Below, in pieces: positions 25,262 through 38,378 of a DNA stretch of 64,000 bases. Positions within the stretch are counted from its first letter, which is position 1. Every line of letters starts with the position of its first letter. A model generated the notes under the pieces. That model ran no database searches and was not told the origin of the DNA. It saw only the letters and a list, made by a program, of their open reading frames with translations. The translations under genes and the position numbers were made by a program. The DNA is from Nymphaea colorata (taxonomy: Eukaryota; Streptophyta; Magnoliopsida; Nymphaeales; Nymphaeaceae): NCBI RefSeq assembly GCF_008831285.2, contig NC_045143.1, forward strand, positions 4,287,503 through 4,351,502. Reading direction: 5' to 3'.

Positions 25262-26855
25262 AATTTACTACAAGCTGATGACTCTCATGATTATTTGAGC
25301 TTACTAGAGCTTTGATCGGGTTCGGTGGAGACGTTCAAGTCAGATGTTCAATATATGATATGAAAACTAAAGGAAGAATTTCTTAGCTTGGGCCCTTGTG
25401 GTGGTAAACCATGTGAAAGTATGAAATAAACAATTATGTTTTGCAAAGTTTGTGTTCCTCTCCAATGCGACAACACGCGGTTTATGCACTCTTTTCGAAG
25501 ATTATGATATAACATATGGGAAACCCAACAGACTGCAGACCCACATGATCATAAAATATTTACAAAATGAAATCATCTTCAGACAAGCCCTAGCAGTCAC
25601 TTAACTACCTACTTCCAATTTTTATATGGAGACATTGAGATCTTTGGCGTAGCTTTTTAGACAAATGCTAGCCTATGCCACAAGCACATTTGAAAAAGAA
25701 ATACTAGAAACAAATGAAGTTCTCCCTCTAATTAATTACAATCACTGATTGTAGGAGCTAAAACAAGAGAAAAGGATTAATTAGTAGAATCGCGCTGGCG
25801 ACAAGCATCCTACAGCTAAGCATGTTTAAGCTTGTGATTATCAAGAGTGGCTGACAGGATCCAAGATCACTAAGAATATTATGGCAGAAAACTATGGTTT
25901 GCAGTAACAAGAGATTCAATCATGCAAAAATCATAGCTGACCAAGGAAGGACTAATCAGACAAAACAAGGGGAATAAACAGTTTATTAGCCGTTGGCTCA
26001 ATAATTGGTGGCCGCATACAAGTTTGTGCTAAGTCATCTTAATTCTCCTTGATCTATGCCGAATGCCGCCGTTGGGCACTAATCGAGGTTAGACAGCACA
26101 TTAAGCTATACTTTAGATAAGTGTAGGCAGTTTCAAATATAGATAAGTAGTCGTAGATGCAGAGTTGCAACCTAGACTTCGCATCTTTAAATGGAGTGTA
26201 AGGCTTTTGTTTCATGTGGCCAGTAGGCCTTCTTATCCCTTAAGGTACACTTATGAGCTGGTGTACTGCTGGAGATATGAAATTGTCCTAATCTTATAGA
26301 TAAGCACAAAAGGTGTCTCCTGCCTTTCAATTAAACTACTAAACGATAAAAAGACGAGACTGGGGTTTTGCCTTATGTGCTCTCATGAGGTGATATCTGT
26401 AAGAGAGAGAAAGAGAGATAGAGAAAGGAAGAGAGAGAGTAGGTCCCCTTCTTCGGACAAGACAAGGATGGCACAAAAAACTTTGTTTCTTGTTCTTTCT
26501 TACTCCATTTGATTTTTTTTCAGCAAGCTATTGCATTATTCACAATGACGGGATCTAGGGAATGGAAGCTTCTAATTGGATTTAAGTCACATGGGTATCA
26601 ATATGATTGATTCGGATACAGGTACAAACACAGTAACTTTAGAAAATAAGGGTATATATATATATATAAGATCAAAATAAAAGATACAATTAAAGAACAA
26701 ATGATATAAACAATAACTCTAAAAAACAGAATGAAAACTGAGTTAGAAAAAACTAAATCAAATAAAATTTAAGTAATTCGGACCAGCTTTGAACTAAAAT
26801 GTACCCAAGTGTGTCTAACCACCTACTTTAGAGCCTTATTAAAGTACTCATGTGA

Positions 26856-26969
26856 CTGGTGTGGATGCAGATTTTGTGCTTCGCATTTGAGATGTCAACT
26901 AATTCCTATTGCCTGGTGTAGATGCAAATTTTGTGCTTCACATTTGAGATGTAATTTAATTTATAATGT
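26856..26969. repeat. Tandem duplication of a 57-bp unit
   Basis: CTGGTGTGGATGCAGATTTT begins at 26856 and CTGGTGTAGATGCAAATTTT at 26913; each continues with GTGCTTC[G/A]CATTTGAGATGT. The period is 57 bp, a multiple of three, so an open plus-strand frame shows a 19-residue Cys-containing repeat (RFCASHLRC / KFCASHLRC). There is no sign that this is expressed. Confidence 0.85.
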
Positions 26970-29181
26970 CCACAACTTGATGATGTACCTAATGGTCCTA
27001 TGGTTAAGATTGAATCTGGATCCATGGTCTAAGAGGCTTTCACTTGGAATCATATACGTAGACAAGTGTGAGCTCCAATGAGGTCATGAAGTTAGCTAGA
27101 GAAGCTAGAACCATGGAGTAATAAGCTTGTGCTGCTAATAAAGAACAAGAAACCTTGAAATTATGTACAGAAATGAGGAGGAAATTAAAGAGGTATTAGT
27201 TTTTAGTGATCATTTCGAACACCTTATTTTCTAAAGTATTGCAGTATATATTTTTGAACCAACGAAGCAATAATATGATTTCATAACATCGTAAAATCCT
27301 TGTCAAGTGAATGAAAGCCTGCCCAAGAGAAATCTTTTGTGGCGTGTTCGATTACTTTTGATTCTACGTACATCCATAGACCTGATCTGGCATGCTTTTT
27401 ATGTATCAAAAGATTCACACTAATATTCATGGTTCATCATACTAAGATCTTAAATCTGGCTTAAGATCTATATTTTAAGCTTTTATTTTACATTTTTCAA
27501 TGAAAAAAGTGTAATTTAATACAAGAGTGCAAAAGTCTGATATTATATCTGTCAAAAGCACCCCTCTATTTTTTTTTGGGTACTTTTCACATTTTAAAAT
27601 TAAATATAACAATATTTTCTTAGAAATTTCAACATTTTCGAAAGCTCCAGAAAAGTTCGATCTATGGCTACATATGGGGCGCACCAAGGACCACATTTTG
27701 CTGAATTCAGCGACTGAGATGGGACCTGCCAATTGTTTCCCCAACAATGTCATTGTACAACTTCCATTATGTCTTGAAACAGAGAAAACTGAGGATGCCA
27801 ACCACAGAGGTCCCATGGAACCTGATGAATCTGACGCCCTCTCTCTCATTCAGACTCTGAAAAGATAGAAAACTGACAACATCAATACACTTGAAAGTAA
27901 AAGTAAAAAAGATGAACTAAAAAATTCTCTACTCCGAAGCACTTTCTCAATAACCGAAGACGCCGTGCTCATAAACTAAACGCCGGACTAACCGCCGGCG
28001 GCGACAAGTGCCATATGGGGACCGCAGGTTCTTCTGTTTTTGGCACCAAAGATTGTGAGTATAGCAAAATTCACGAACTTGATCATGTTTTTCGATCGAG
28101 ATCTTGTTTGCAACTGTTCCACCTGCGGAAGTGGGACATATACATGGTAAACTAGCCAAGAGCATCGCCTTGAGCCAAGTACCTCAATTTTTTATCAGTA
28201 AAAAGGAAATAAAGGTCTTTACTTGCTTTATTTTAGAGGACTAGCTCAAAAGAAGCACCAAAGAATTATCCGCGACAAAAAGCAGAAAAGCGCAGCAGCC
28301 AAGAAAACCTTGCTCTCCATTGTCTTGGAACCAATGCCATAGATCTCGAGAAAATCCCGATGATGAAAAAGTATCAGGATGATTCAACAAATTTAGATTT
28401 TTCTCACGAAAATATCAGCATATATCAGAACTCATGAAATGTATAACAGGTGAAAAACCACAAGGTGGTGACGCATGCTATAAATATGAAAAATACAGAA
28501 GATTTAATTATGTTAAGTTGTTCCATACAAAGGGATGATTCATTCAATAAATCCATAACTGAGTCAGCTTGGTTGGTGCTAGCGATACTCCATGCTACAT
28601 TGTCAGTTTGATTCTAGTGGGTGCTATGTTTATGCGTCAATATGGTATAAATAATATAGTAGTTGATACGCAACATGGGTCTGAACTTGCAACCAAAGCA
28701 GCTTCGGGATCATCGTCGAGACAAAAGAAAAGAAGGGAGAAGAGGTTCTGCTCTCGTTGTGGGCGATAGGATGAAATAGTAATCCTGCTCACTGGACGCA
28801 TATTGGTGTATACAAGGACTATGAATTGAATCTTGGGTTGAAATTTTGCAGCGAGAAGAGTTGGCCTTAATCAATGGTATGACATCCACATGAACCCTAC
28901 AACTACCAAATACAGGACCTCTTTGCTAAGATTTTGGTTATGAGAAAATTATTATAATATTGACTTGTAAGTTCTAAGTCGCAGTGATGAATGCACGATA
29001 TTTTATCACATAACTGAAAAAGGAGCTGTCAAAGGACGATATTTTGAATTTGTTGAGAACAAACATGGGGCACCACACAACCTCATTAGTGTAGAAACTG
29101 CAAAATCGTATACAAACAATTGAAGGTATATTATGATTACATACAAAGACGAGCAGATCGGCCACTGAGGCCGGAGAATTG

Positions 29182-31571
29182 CTACAAAGAACGATCAAGA
29201 TGAGAGTGCTGATCGGAGTGGCGGCAAGGTTTCAACGGCGTGAACAAAATTGGAGCGCCGTGCTGTGGGTAGAGCAGCATGAGCACGGTCGGTGCGTGCT
29301 TATACGAGGGAGACGGTCTAAACGAGAATCTTTGGAGTAGAATGGCCAGAACGAGCTTGGCTTGGAGGAGGGCCAAGTTCTGACCAATGCAGGTCCTGGG
29401 TCCGAGCCCAAAGGGGATGAACGACATGGGGTGCTTTGCGGCACGGGCGACGCCGTCCGCGAAACGTCCCGGGTTAAACTCGGTCGCGTCGCTTCCCCAG
29501 AGTCTCGGGTCGTGATGGACTGCCAGTATCGGGATCAGGAGCTCCATGCCCGCTGGTATCCGATACGGGCCCAGCGAGACGTCTGACTTTGCTCGGCGTA
29601 TCGTTGCGACGGCCGGTGGGTACAGTCTCAGCGACTCGTTCAGGATCATGCTCATCTGCAATCCAAAGTGAGTGCCAGTCAGGGACATAAACGTCATTAC
29701 AAATACTTTGTTCGATGTGTTAAGGGTCCTTTTGTAATTTCGATGCGGGCAGTTTCAAGAAACAAGGGATTTTTTTTTGTTAAGTTGTGCGTGGAAAACG
29801 ATCATCTTTGGGATTTAGTGACGGAAGGGTACAGGGGTATTTTTGTCATAAAAATGCCCTGAATTTAAAAAATAAGAAAATGTGAAAAATAAATGTACCC
29901 ATCGTGAGATCATTTTTTTGTTTTTTTTTTTTAAACTCTTTTGAGAAAAACATTAACCAAGAACGAGGTTAAATGACGAAAATGACCCTTGTGGCCGGAA
30001 AGATGTAGCCGGGATGGGGCACTTCACCGTTTTGAGCCGGGCGACGGAGTCCTTGGTGGGGACGGCACGGCAGCCACAGTGCCGGATAACCTCGGCACGT
30101 GCCGCCTCCTGCCACTCGGGGTGCATGGCGAGCAGCACGGTGGTCCACGTCAGCAGGTTGGACGTCGTCTGCTTTCCGGCGAAGAAGAAGGTCTTGCACT
30201 CCTCCACGATGTCCTGCACCGTGATCGCCACCCCCGGGCTGCCGCAAGGCCTGCCGGTCGCCGGCCGGTCGCTGGCGGCAATCATCCTCCCCAAAAGGTC
30301 TTGGTTTCGCTCCGACACGTTGTCTCCGGATTCTGACTTTTCTTGCCTTTTATGAATCAAATCCACTAAAGACTTCTTTATGTCCCTGTCCAGCCTCCGT
30401 GTCTCTGCGTTTCTCTTGGTTGGCAGGAATCTATTCAGAATTACATCAAATATTCTGTTACTGATGCTGCCAACTAAGCTCTATCGATTAAAGGAATTAT
30501 ATTATTTTGGGAAACAACAAGCGCTACCTGTAACCGGGCACGAACACTTTGTTAAAAGCCTCAGCGGCGAAAAGCATTTGCTGAGTTTGGAGGCCAAAGA
30601 TGGATTTTCCATCTTCGAAGCTCACCCCAAATGCAGTTCGGGTGATGATCTCCTCCGTTAAGCTCTGGAAACACTCGGAAACATCGACCTCTTTCTCGCC
30701 GGCACCGGACTGCGACGCCTCGCTCTCCCATTTTTCCACCATCTCCACCACACTCTGTCCCATCGCCGGAATCAACACCTGAGGATGACGGAAGAAGGGG
30801 AGATGGAAATTGAGAGAGGGAGGAGGAAGGGAGGGGATTGAAGAGGGGACAGAGTGAGCTAGAGTTAAACTTTTTGCCTTAAGGTTTTCCATGTGAAAGG
30901 TGGGGGAGATGATCCGTCTGTGGTGAGCCCATTTCTCTCCCTTGAGGCTAAGGAGGCCGTCGCCTTCGAGCTGGCGCACAAGCGGGTGCGACTCGTTCTT
31001 CTCGTAGCATTCCGACTTGGACACGAAAATTTCGCGAATGAGGTCGGGATCGGCAACTGTGAGCCTCGGTGTAGGTCCGAACCATATGAGGAACGTCCTT
31101 CCTGCAACCATTCAGATACATGCTTCACCTCAGAGAGAGAGATAGCGAGGCCATTAAAGCTTGAAGACGAAACAAAGGACAGATAAACGCCAGAAAAGAA
31201 ACAGTTTAGTACGAGTTCTCGTTAAAGCTTGAAAACCAGTAGAAAATTCAAAACTGACAAGCAAATACTGCATGGTACAACGAGAGAGAAAGCATACCAT
31301 AGATTTTCTTCCAGTGGTGGTAGAAAGAGAGGACCCTGGGCAGGATGTTGTGGGAAGGAGACATAGGGCGAGAGGTGGCCTGCATCATCAGAGACACTAT
31401 CTCCCTAACGTTGCCGATGAACAACCTGTATGGCGGCCCCCTCACCCCCTGCCTGGCAAAGTGGGTCTCCATCTTCCTTGGCCTCCACCACACCGCCGCC
31501 CATGTCCTCACCATCCCCACACCAACTGCCATTAACGCCACCACCATCCAGCAATAATGGAGTCCCCCCAT
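29182..31571 (-). CDS. CYP734A: Cytochrome P450, CYP734A family (brassinosteroid-inactivating)
   Basis: CYP734A enzymes (Arabidopsis BAS1) hydroxylate C-26 of brassinolide and castasterone and so inactivate brassinosteroids at the ER. Minus-strand exons: 31298-31571, 30878-31101, 30528-30778, 30028-30430 and 29182-29655, total 541 residues. Visible: N-terminal membrane anchor (about 7-31), RGPPYRLFIGNV, FYHHWKKIYG, GDGLLSLKGEKWAHHRRIISP, I-helix FFFAGKQTTS (331-340), K-helix ESLR (391-394), FNPGRF, and haem loop FGLGPRTC with Cys473. APTVLMLLYPQHGAP near the C-terminus is characteristic of this family. The ATG at 31571 is chosen because the frame upstream has no earlier ATG. The second intron (30779-30877) starts with GC instead of GT, is exactly 99 bp and has no in-frame stop. 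The other three introns are GT-AG. Exons are GC-richer than the flanks. Confidence 0.95.
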
Positions 31572-31726
31572 CTCAACCACAGAGAGAGACACACACAGAC
31601 AGAGGGAGAGATGTTGCTTCTTCTTTCTTTCAGTTTGGTGTGTTCAATGCTGCCTTCTCTATTTCCTCATGTAACAGAAGGATCGAACAGTGAAGGGTGG
31701 GAAGAAACGAGGGCCGCGAAGGCCTA

Positions 31727-31734
31727 CTTATATA
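31727..31734 (-). promoter_or_regulatory. TATA box of the CYP734A-like gene
   Basis: TATATAAG on the minus strand lies about 156-163 bp upstream of the start codon at 31571, in an otherwise GC-richer segment. Position and sequence fit a core promoter. Confidence 0.65.
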
Positions 31735-31799
31735 GGCAGCGCAAGGCTCGGGGTCGAGGGGACCGTCGTCGGTGGCTAGAGTCAACTAGACACGACCCA

Positions 31800-33768
31800 T
31801 GAGGCGTGGAGCAAAGACGCTATAATAATCTATCTCCTCTTCCTCTTCCTTTTGTCTTCCTTCTTCTCCTCTCTCTCTCTCTCTTGTCTCTCTGCTTCAC
31901 TCTTTCTTATTCTTCATGCATTGTGATTAGCGTGCAAGTTTATCGTTTGTTTGTCGCCGGGATGAGAAGAGGCGAGGGGCAGGACTAAAGGAAACAGCCC
32001 CACTGCTTCCCCTGTCGAGATCCAGACCTTGACAAATCTGACTTTCAGATCCTTCCCACTTCCCATCCAAATTTTTCCGGTTGAGAAAAAGAAAACAAAG
32101 GATTATCGAGCTGTATTGTCTTCTTTTTTCTTTTACTGCTGAAAACCAGACACGAAAATCCGTTCCGTCCTTGCTGCCACCAGGTCCCTCCAGGCAACTA
32201 AAAAAGAGATGGCCGGGACGCCCTCGTAATTTGAAACTCCACACTCCTTCTTCGTCTCATGCCCTGGAGTCGCTTTCATGAAAATGGATCTCACAGTATC
32301 TATCCCCAGTACTTTCCAGCAGTGGAAAAGATAAACAATGTTGTAAGTTTCCGTGAAAAGTTCACAGAAGCAAAAGTGAAACACAGGTATTGGTTTCTAC
32401 CAAATTAAAGCAACCATGCTGAACTTCAATCTTGATCACGCAGAGAAGAGTAGAAAGCACATAGATATGTAAATTATTGCCATGAAAACTAAGTTTTTTT
32501 AAGTTAGAGAAAGAGGTTGGTGGTGCTCTGGGGCATCTCTCTTAAATTTGGGCACATGGGAACAAGGCTGTCTACATTGGGGAGGCCTCCTGCCACATTT
32601 TGCGGGAAGATAGGGTGGACAAGGTGGGGGAGACAGTGGGTCCCGCCGGAGGGGTACCCTAAACCCTAACATTGCCCTAATAAACCCTAGACACTCCGGG
32701 TCCCACTTCCATTGCCTGTGCCGCACCCTTTGGCCACCAATGGCATCTGTACCCGCACCCACACCGCAAACCCCGAAACTAAATCAATAATTTTCTGAAA
32801 TTTTACTTTATTTGTATTTGTAAAAATTAAAAAAAAAAAATGATTTCCTAAAATTTTCATCTTCTGGGCTCTTGGCAGGTATTGGGAAAGGCTCCCAAGG
32901 ACCGTTTTGTCCTTTTCTCATGTCAGAGAGGCAGCCAATCATTAAAAGGCAGCTTTGTGGGAAGAATATAGACTTTGTGTTGAAGGGATTAAGTGAGGAT
33001 GTCGAGGGCGTTTTTCGTCAAAAGGGTTCTTATTCGCTTACCCCGCAGTAAATTTGATGACATAAAAATTTTATGTACTTTTACGGTTCGTACTTGGCTT
33101 TTGCTTTTGAAGAGATGCCCCTTTCCAGGTAGTTACTCATTTCTTCTCATGAGTTTTGATGCTTTTAGAGATCCGAGGGATGATTTTTCTACCTGCCGTT
33201 TCGTTATATGACAATAGTTAAAAAGAGTTTCTGGTTCTCCCACATGGTTGTGTTTGATTGCGCAGACAACCTGTCCATGGAACAGCTATGAACGGTTTGA
33301 CGGTTCAGAACAACTTGTTCTGTAGATCAACTTTTCCACGGAACCAGTCTAACTCAAGATTTCAAACCAAGAGAACTCGTAGCACAGTCATTAGAAAACT
33401 ATAATAGCTCTCATAAGGAGTTCAAAACAGTAGCTAAAACCTCCTCCTCTCTACGTTTTAGATGATGTTTTGCTACATCATTATTGGGTCCATTGCGATT
33501 GCAGTGCGCTTGCTCTTATAATTACCATATGAAACGGATAAATAATCACAACGTCTTCTCTCTCTTATGAATCTTGGAGGTGTTTGGTAACATGAAATTG
33601 TGTTCTTGTGTTACAATGCAGTATTATGTGAAGATCGAGATATCCCAAAGAGGCCAAAGCCTCTCCTCTTTTCTTTCCATTTCGAGCACTGGGTAGGAAG
33701 CAATATACTCGTCAATTAGAGTATCATACATCCAATGTTTGCAATCCAAAAAAAAATACATCCATGAG
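31800..33768. other. Upstream flank of the P450; no gene seen
   Basis: Contains a pyrimidine-rich stretch (31840-31915) and, at 32656-32691, telobox-like repeats (ACCCTAAACCCTAAC and TAAACCCTAGA) in a GC-richer pocket. No supported coding exon. The open frames around 32.0-32.8 kb look like low-complexity chance frames. Confidence 0.4.
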
Positions 33769-33969
33769 CAGTGGCATAGCCACATTGTGGCTGGTGTAGG
33801 CAGTTGCCCACACCAGCCTCTCAAACGTTTTTTGTTTTTTAAATAGAAATCTTAAATATTTATTTTTATTATATATATATATATATATATATACATATAT
33901 ATGTGTCTCACCATATTTGAGTTCACTTAAACAAGTTCCCATCCAGCCAATTTTTCTAGCTCCGCCACT
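33769..33969. mobile_element. 201-bp MITE-like element with 9-bp target-site duplication
   Basis: ATCCATGAG stands at 33760-33768 and again at 33970-33978. Between them the element starts CAGTGGCATAGCCAC and ends TAGCTCCGCCACT, so its ends are imperfect inverted repeats (AGTGGCATAGCCA against AGTGGCGGAGCTA). It contains GGCAGTTGCCCACACC and a (TA)n run. A 9-bp duplication with short terminal inverted repeats fits a Mutator-type non-autonomous element; superfamily is inference. Related sequences lie at 38379-38535 and 43259-43432. Confidence 0.65.
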
Positions 33970-35029
33970 ATCCATGAGGATCAAACGGACAACTAGACTT
34001 ACACTGATCCAACCGGCTGTACTATGCCCCTTAAGGCTGGAGTATTCTATAAAAGTGTTCTAAAGAATAAACAAGCAAATTAACAGTGCAGTTTCCTGCA
34101 AATACTAAAAATACATTTAATGAATATATCTATAATCATTTCAGAAAATGGTTCCTACCTTCCAGTTATGTCTATCATCATCCTTAGAATAAAGGTAAAA
34201 ATATATTTTCCTTAAAAGAGATAGCTTTGTCAATATCTACAAGAATAGATAACCACAGGAACGGATTACTTTTAAATCTTCTTTTAGAGAAATATCGATG
34301 TGTACTCTTCAAGGAGCACCTGAAGAAATTAATAGCCTTTAAGAACGCAAGATTCGCGTACTGAGGAAAAATTTATTACTCTGATCTATCTCTTTCTCTC
34401 TCAATGTTCTTCTCTAAAGCGGGGTTTACATTCGTGGGCGGTGTTTGTGTCTCTCAAAATACAAAAATACCTCTCTTTATGGCAAAAGTAACACATTCAG
34501 AAAAAGAGCACTCCTCCGATTGAGGATAAACTTGAAAGCTTAGATGCGGTGGCATGCAATAAGTCAAACTAGTAAGCCCCGTTTGGCAAAAGCAACATTT
34601 TATAACTGTTAATGTAACTCTCATTGCCAAACAGCCCCACAGCGACCTCTTGTTTTTGTTTTTTTCTAAGACACACTTTTTTGTTATGTCTCCTGTCATA
34701 GTCATGCATGAAAGCGATGTAGCAATTTTTTTTAGTTAAATCTGAGCCATCGAAAAAATACGCAACAACTAGCTTTGAAACTTCAAAACTGGCTATGTAA
34801 AGCTCGGCTGTGTTTAAATGTAACGCATCCTCATTCTGCGTTACAGTTAGCACTAATTCTTTTCAAAGTTATATATATTTGGTATAATGAAACATTTTCT
34901 TTTTAGAAAAATCTCTACCATTGATTTGAAGCTCTAGTTTATAAGAAAGGCACTACAATGTTGTTAAAATAAAAAAATGCTTCCCATAGCAAGCCTCAAA
35001 GGTAAGGCATATGAGGTCCGTATCGTCCA

Positions 35030-35031
<2 letters not shown>

Positions 35032-35099
<68 letters not shown>
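35032..35099. repeat. (AT)n microsatellite
   Basis: An uninterrupted AT array of about 34 units. Confidence 0.98.
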
Positions 35100-35106
<7 letters not shown>

Positions 35107-35594
35107 TTCCATTTGACCTTAACTTTTTTTTTTGCATATAATAGAATAAAAAAGATAAAAAAGGGGTTTGATAGAAGTTTCAGCTGCAATGTGAAACCCC
35201 GCTTACTTTCAGGAGTTTAAACATGATGATTCTAATAGTATTTCAGCAATCGGCTGCTACTTTCTTAATTTTGATCCAACTACAACACACATTGCATGTT
35301 TTTCCTTCATCGACCAAAAGAAATAAGACGGTATAGGCACACCTTCCTTTAGACCGATCGAGTTCACTTGCTCTCTCTACCTGCCGCGTGTAATTGTGTA
35401 TTTGGAGTTCTTAATTGAGCCAGATTATGAGCAGTACTATGGAGCCAAAAAAAATCGTGTGACCACAACGATTTAAAAGTGAGTACAGGTTATTCATTTT
35501 GGTGTGCATGTCTTTCTTCCATTTTTTGTTTCAAATTGTTTCCATATTCATCATGCAAAAGATGCTCTGGTTATATATTCGAACAACTTTATTA

Positions 35595-35623
35595 AAGAAG
35601 AAGAAGAAGAAGAAGAAGAAGAA
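35595..35623. repeat. (GAA)n microsatellite
   Basis: About nine GAA/AAG units in AT-rich spacer. Confidence 0.9.
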
Positions 35624-37866
35624 ACAGAGAAAATATTGGCAGTAGGGACAACGTAAATAACCTCTGTTTACTATTTATTTTATCAAGCTTTTCAATCCCG
35701 TGCGGCTATATTACCCTTTCCAATGCAAAGCTGCTGGGAGATATCTCCCACCAGTTTGTTAGCGAAGAATAAAGAATGGAAACTGTATAATAAAGAAACA
35801 AAGAAATCCAGATGTTGTTATATTACCCTTGTTTTTCCTTTTAGCTAGTTATATGCCTATCTCTAAAGACGAGCTATATTATACTCCACAACCTTCCATT
35901 ATCTTTCTCTGTCTTCCACGCGTGTAAGATATTGGAGGAACTGGACCCCGTATGTGGATGGAAAGAAATAGAGGAAAATGCAAGAAAAGAATGGACAAAC
36001 CTGTGTTTGTGTGTCAAATATAAAGTAAGGAATGAAAGAATTGGACAACTGTTTCAACCTTTCAGGAAAAAGAAACTTGAAGACAAAGTAGAAATTTGTT
36101 TGAACATCACACGACATGCACAATCATTATACTTCGAGAGTGGCCAACTTTGAGTTTGAATGTTTTATGTGAGAGTGCGATATTATAGGGCTATTAAGAG
36201 AGTTACTGCTACCAAGCATAGAGGGAGGGAGGACGTTAGTTTTAACATTTTCATAATAAAAATTATGAAATCACCCATATTTTTCTCATGATTTTCACTT
36301 ATACATGCAAATTAAAATTTCCATAGAAACTTGAAAGGTCGCTTGCCAATTTAAGCATTATCTTCTTCATCCGTCAACGGTAACTAAAGCTAACGTCTGA
36401 TTCCCCTTCAAGGAGAGTCGCTAATACGCAGCAGTGTAGATTCAACTATGAGCTCAAGACCCAAAAAGAAAGCGAGGAAAGGAAAAGAAAAAGAAAGAGA
36501 AGGAAAAATATTGCACAGATGAAGTTGGACATTGTTTTCTCAAAACTCTCCCCCCAAACACATACAATAACTAAATCAGACTGAAATCAGGTCGAAGTTG
36601 AAGCATGCTCAGAGCCGCAGAGACGAAGACCTCACGTCTGAAATGAGAAAGGAAGTGACAGAGAAATAGAGCCCGTGACATCCATCCGGTTGCTAGAATC
36701 AGCACATTCGAAGCAAAAGAGACGACCAGAGCTCCCCGTTGGCATCAAAAGTGGATGCACAGCTAGAGAGACCTTGTTGGACAAGGAAGAGGAAGAAGCA
36801 GCTAGTGGGAAGCTGAAGGCAGAGAGTTGTAGCTAGCCCTCGGATTATGGATCTCTAGCTGGATAACTTGGTGGCGGACAAAGAGGAGTCGTAGGGCTTC
36901 TTGGGAGGGGTGACGTAGGCTGGATGCCCACGCAACCGGCAGCGGCGACGGCGGTGCATGCAGCAGTGAGTGGAGGAGGAGATGCTGTATCGTCTCTGCA
37001 ATCGATTCCTAATCATGTTACGCTTCCTGTCTGGACTCCACACAGTCCCCAATCCCCATGTCAACTCCATCCATTACTCGCTTTCTCTCTATTGTCTTGT
37101 CCTCCGATTTGCAGACTTTGTATGTGTTTGGTGTGTCCCCACTTCTCCACTGAGCCCCTGACTTCTTTTCTGTTTCTGTGGAGAACACTAGAAGCAGGTA
37201 CCCGTGACGTTTGCTTTTCTTTTTCTGGTTTTTATCTCTTAGATAGAGGAAGGCAGGCTTGATAGTTGCATTCCATGCTAACTTTCCTTCATCCGATCTC
37301 CATGCAAACACGAATCTGTGAATTAACTGGGGATCATGTTATGAAGATCAGGCGCCTCTCTCTCTCTTGCTTCGATTTTAGTGGCCGAGAAAAGGTCATG
37401 AAAAGCAGAAAGTATGGTTTTAAGACAAAAGAGAGAGAGAAAGAGAGGGTGGTGCCTAAAGGCTACAACTGTCGCTCTTCATGAGTTAAAAAAAAAAAGA
37501 CGAACTTTTCAGTCTGTTCTAAATTTTCTCTTAACTTTTCAGGCGTAACGCACTGGTTTGTCGTGATTGATTTTGGAGATTCAGGCCACTATGTATCTGT
37601 AATTTTTGAATTTTAGGTCGTTCTCTGTAAATACACAATGATTTTGTAGATTTCTCCAAAGCCAATAATACGCTAAGAACGGACAAGGATTTGGTCCACT
37701 TTGGTCGGGAGTTAACTTTCATCAACACCAGTTTACATGCTTGTGAGCATAATCCCGTAGGATCTTTATAGTTTAGACAAGTAATACAACTTCACTTTGA
37801 TGAGTTTGTAATTTCCTTCACTATTGTTGAACATTCAATATAAAAGAATAAAAAGCCATGATTGTT

Positions 37867-38019
<153 letters not shown>

Positions 38020-38378
38020 GCGTCCTATACGATCCAGGAACTGACTGCTGTCAAAGCGGTCCATGTATCTATTTTCAGAACACTGTTGGCTGCCAAAGGA
38101 AACAAGGGCTGCAGTGTGAGGACAACTTTCCGGAAATGGTGACCTTCGGCACATCGTTTCTTGAGGACGACAAACCACTTATTTGTAAAATATTGAGTAG
38201 GTTTTGCCATCGATATGAGTACTCCTCTGCACCCATACACACATACAGCCCATTGGCTGAACTTATTTATCCTTCTTCGGGAGCTTGCAGCATATTCATG
38301 ATCAAACAACACAAGTACCTGAACAAGATTACAGGGCATGCTTTACAGCGGAGATCTGCTAATCTTGTAGAACCAGGA

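Larger units (their letters stand above)
23004..29181. other. Gene-poor spacer between Ran and the P450
   Basis: After the Ran 3' flank the sequence is AT-rich with no supported gene. The part 23680-24181 has GACTCGGCC/AGCCTAGCC wording and loosely inverted TTTTAAAACC...GGTTTTTTAAA edges, suggesting another degraded non-autonomous element. A (TC)n array lies at 25219-25261, (TA)n near 26650-26669, and a 57-bp tandem pair at 26856-26969. Open frames at 27.5-28.2 kb show no domain. Confidence 0.5.
33980..37860. other. Gene-poor spacer
   Basis: AT-rich sequence with a 68-bp (AT)n array at 35032-35099 and (GAA)n at 35595-35623. The GC-richer patch 36840-37170 has open frames on both strands, including a 71-codon Arg-rich minus-strand frame (36855-37070). 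I recognise no domain in it and do not call a gene. Confidence 0.45.

Noticed and set aside
26809..27081. Cys-rich open frame (repeated FCASHLRC) that looks like a zinc-binding protein
   Set aside because: It is generated by the 57-bp tandem duplication in AT-rich spacer; no recognised zinc-finger spacing, promoter or homologue is apparent.
29989..30355. Plus-strand open frames of about 115 codons over the fourth P450 exon
   Set aside because: They are antisense shadows; the minus strand carries the conserved P450 I-helix.
31272..31557. Plus-strand open frames over the P450 first exon
   Set aside because: They are antisense shadows of the GC-rich P450 coding exon.
36855..37070. 71-codon Arg-rich minus-strand frame, considered as a small signalling peptide
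   Set aside because: It has no signal peptide and no match to the CLE, RALF, DVL or PSK motifs I know, and the overlapping plus strand is equally open.
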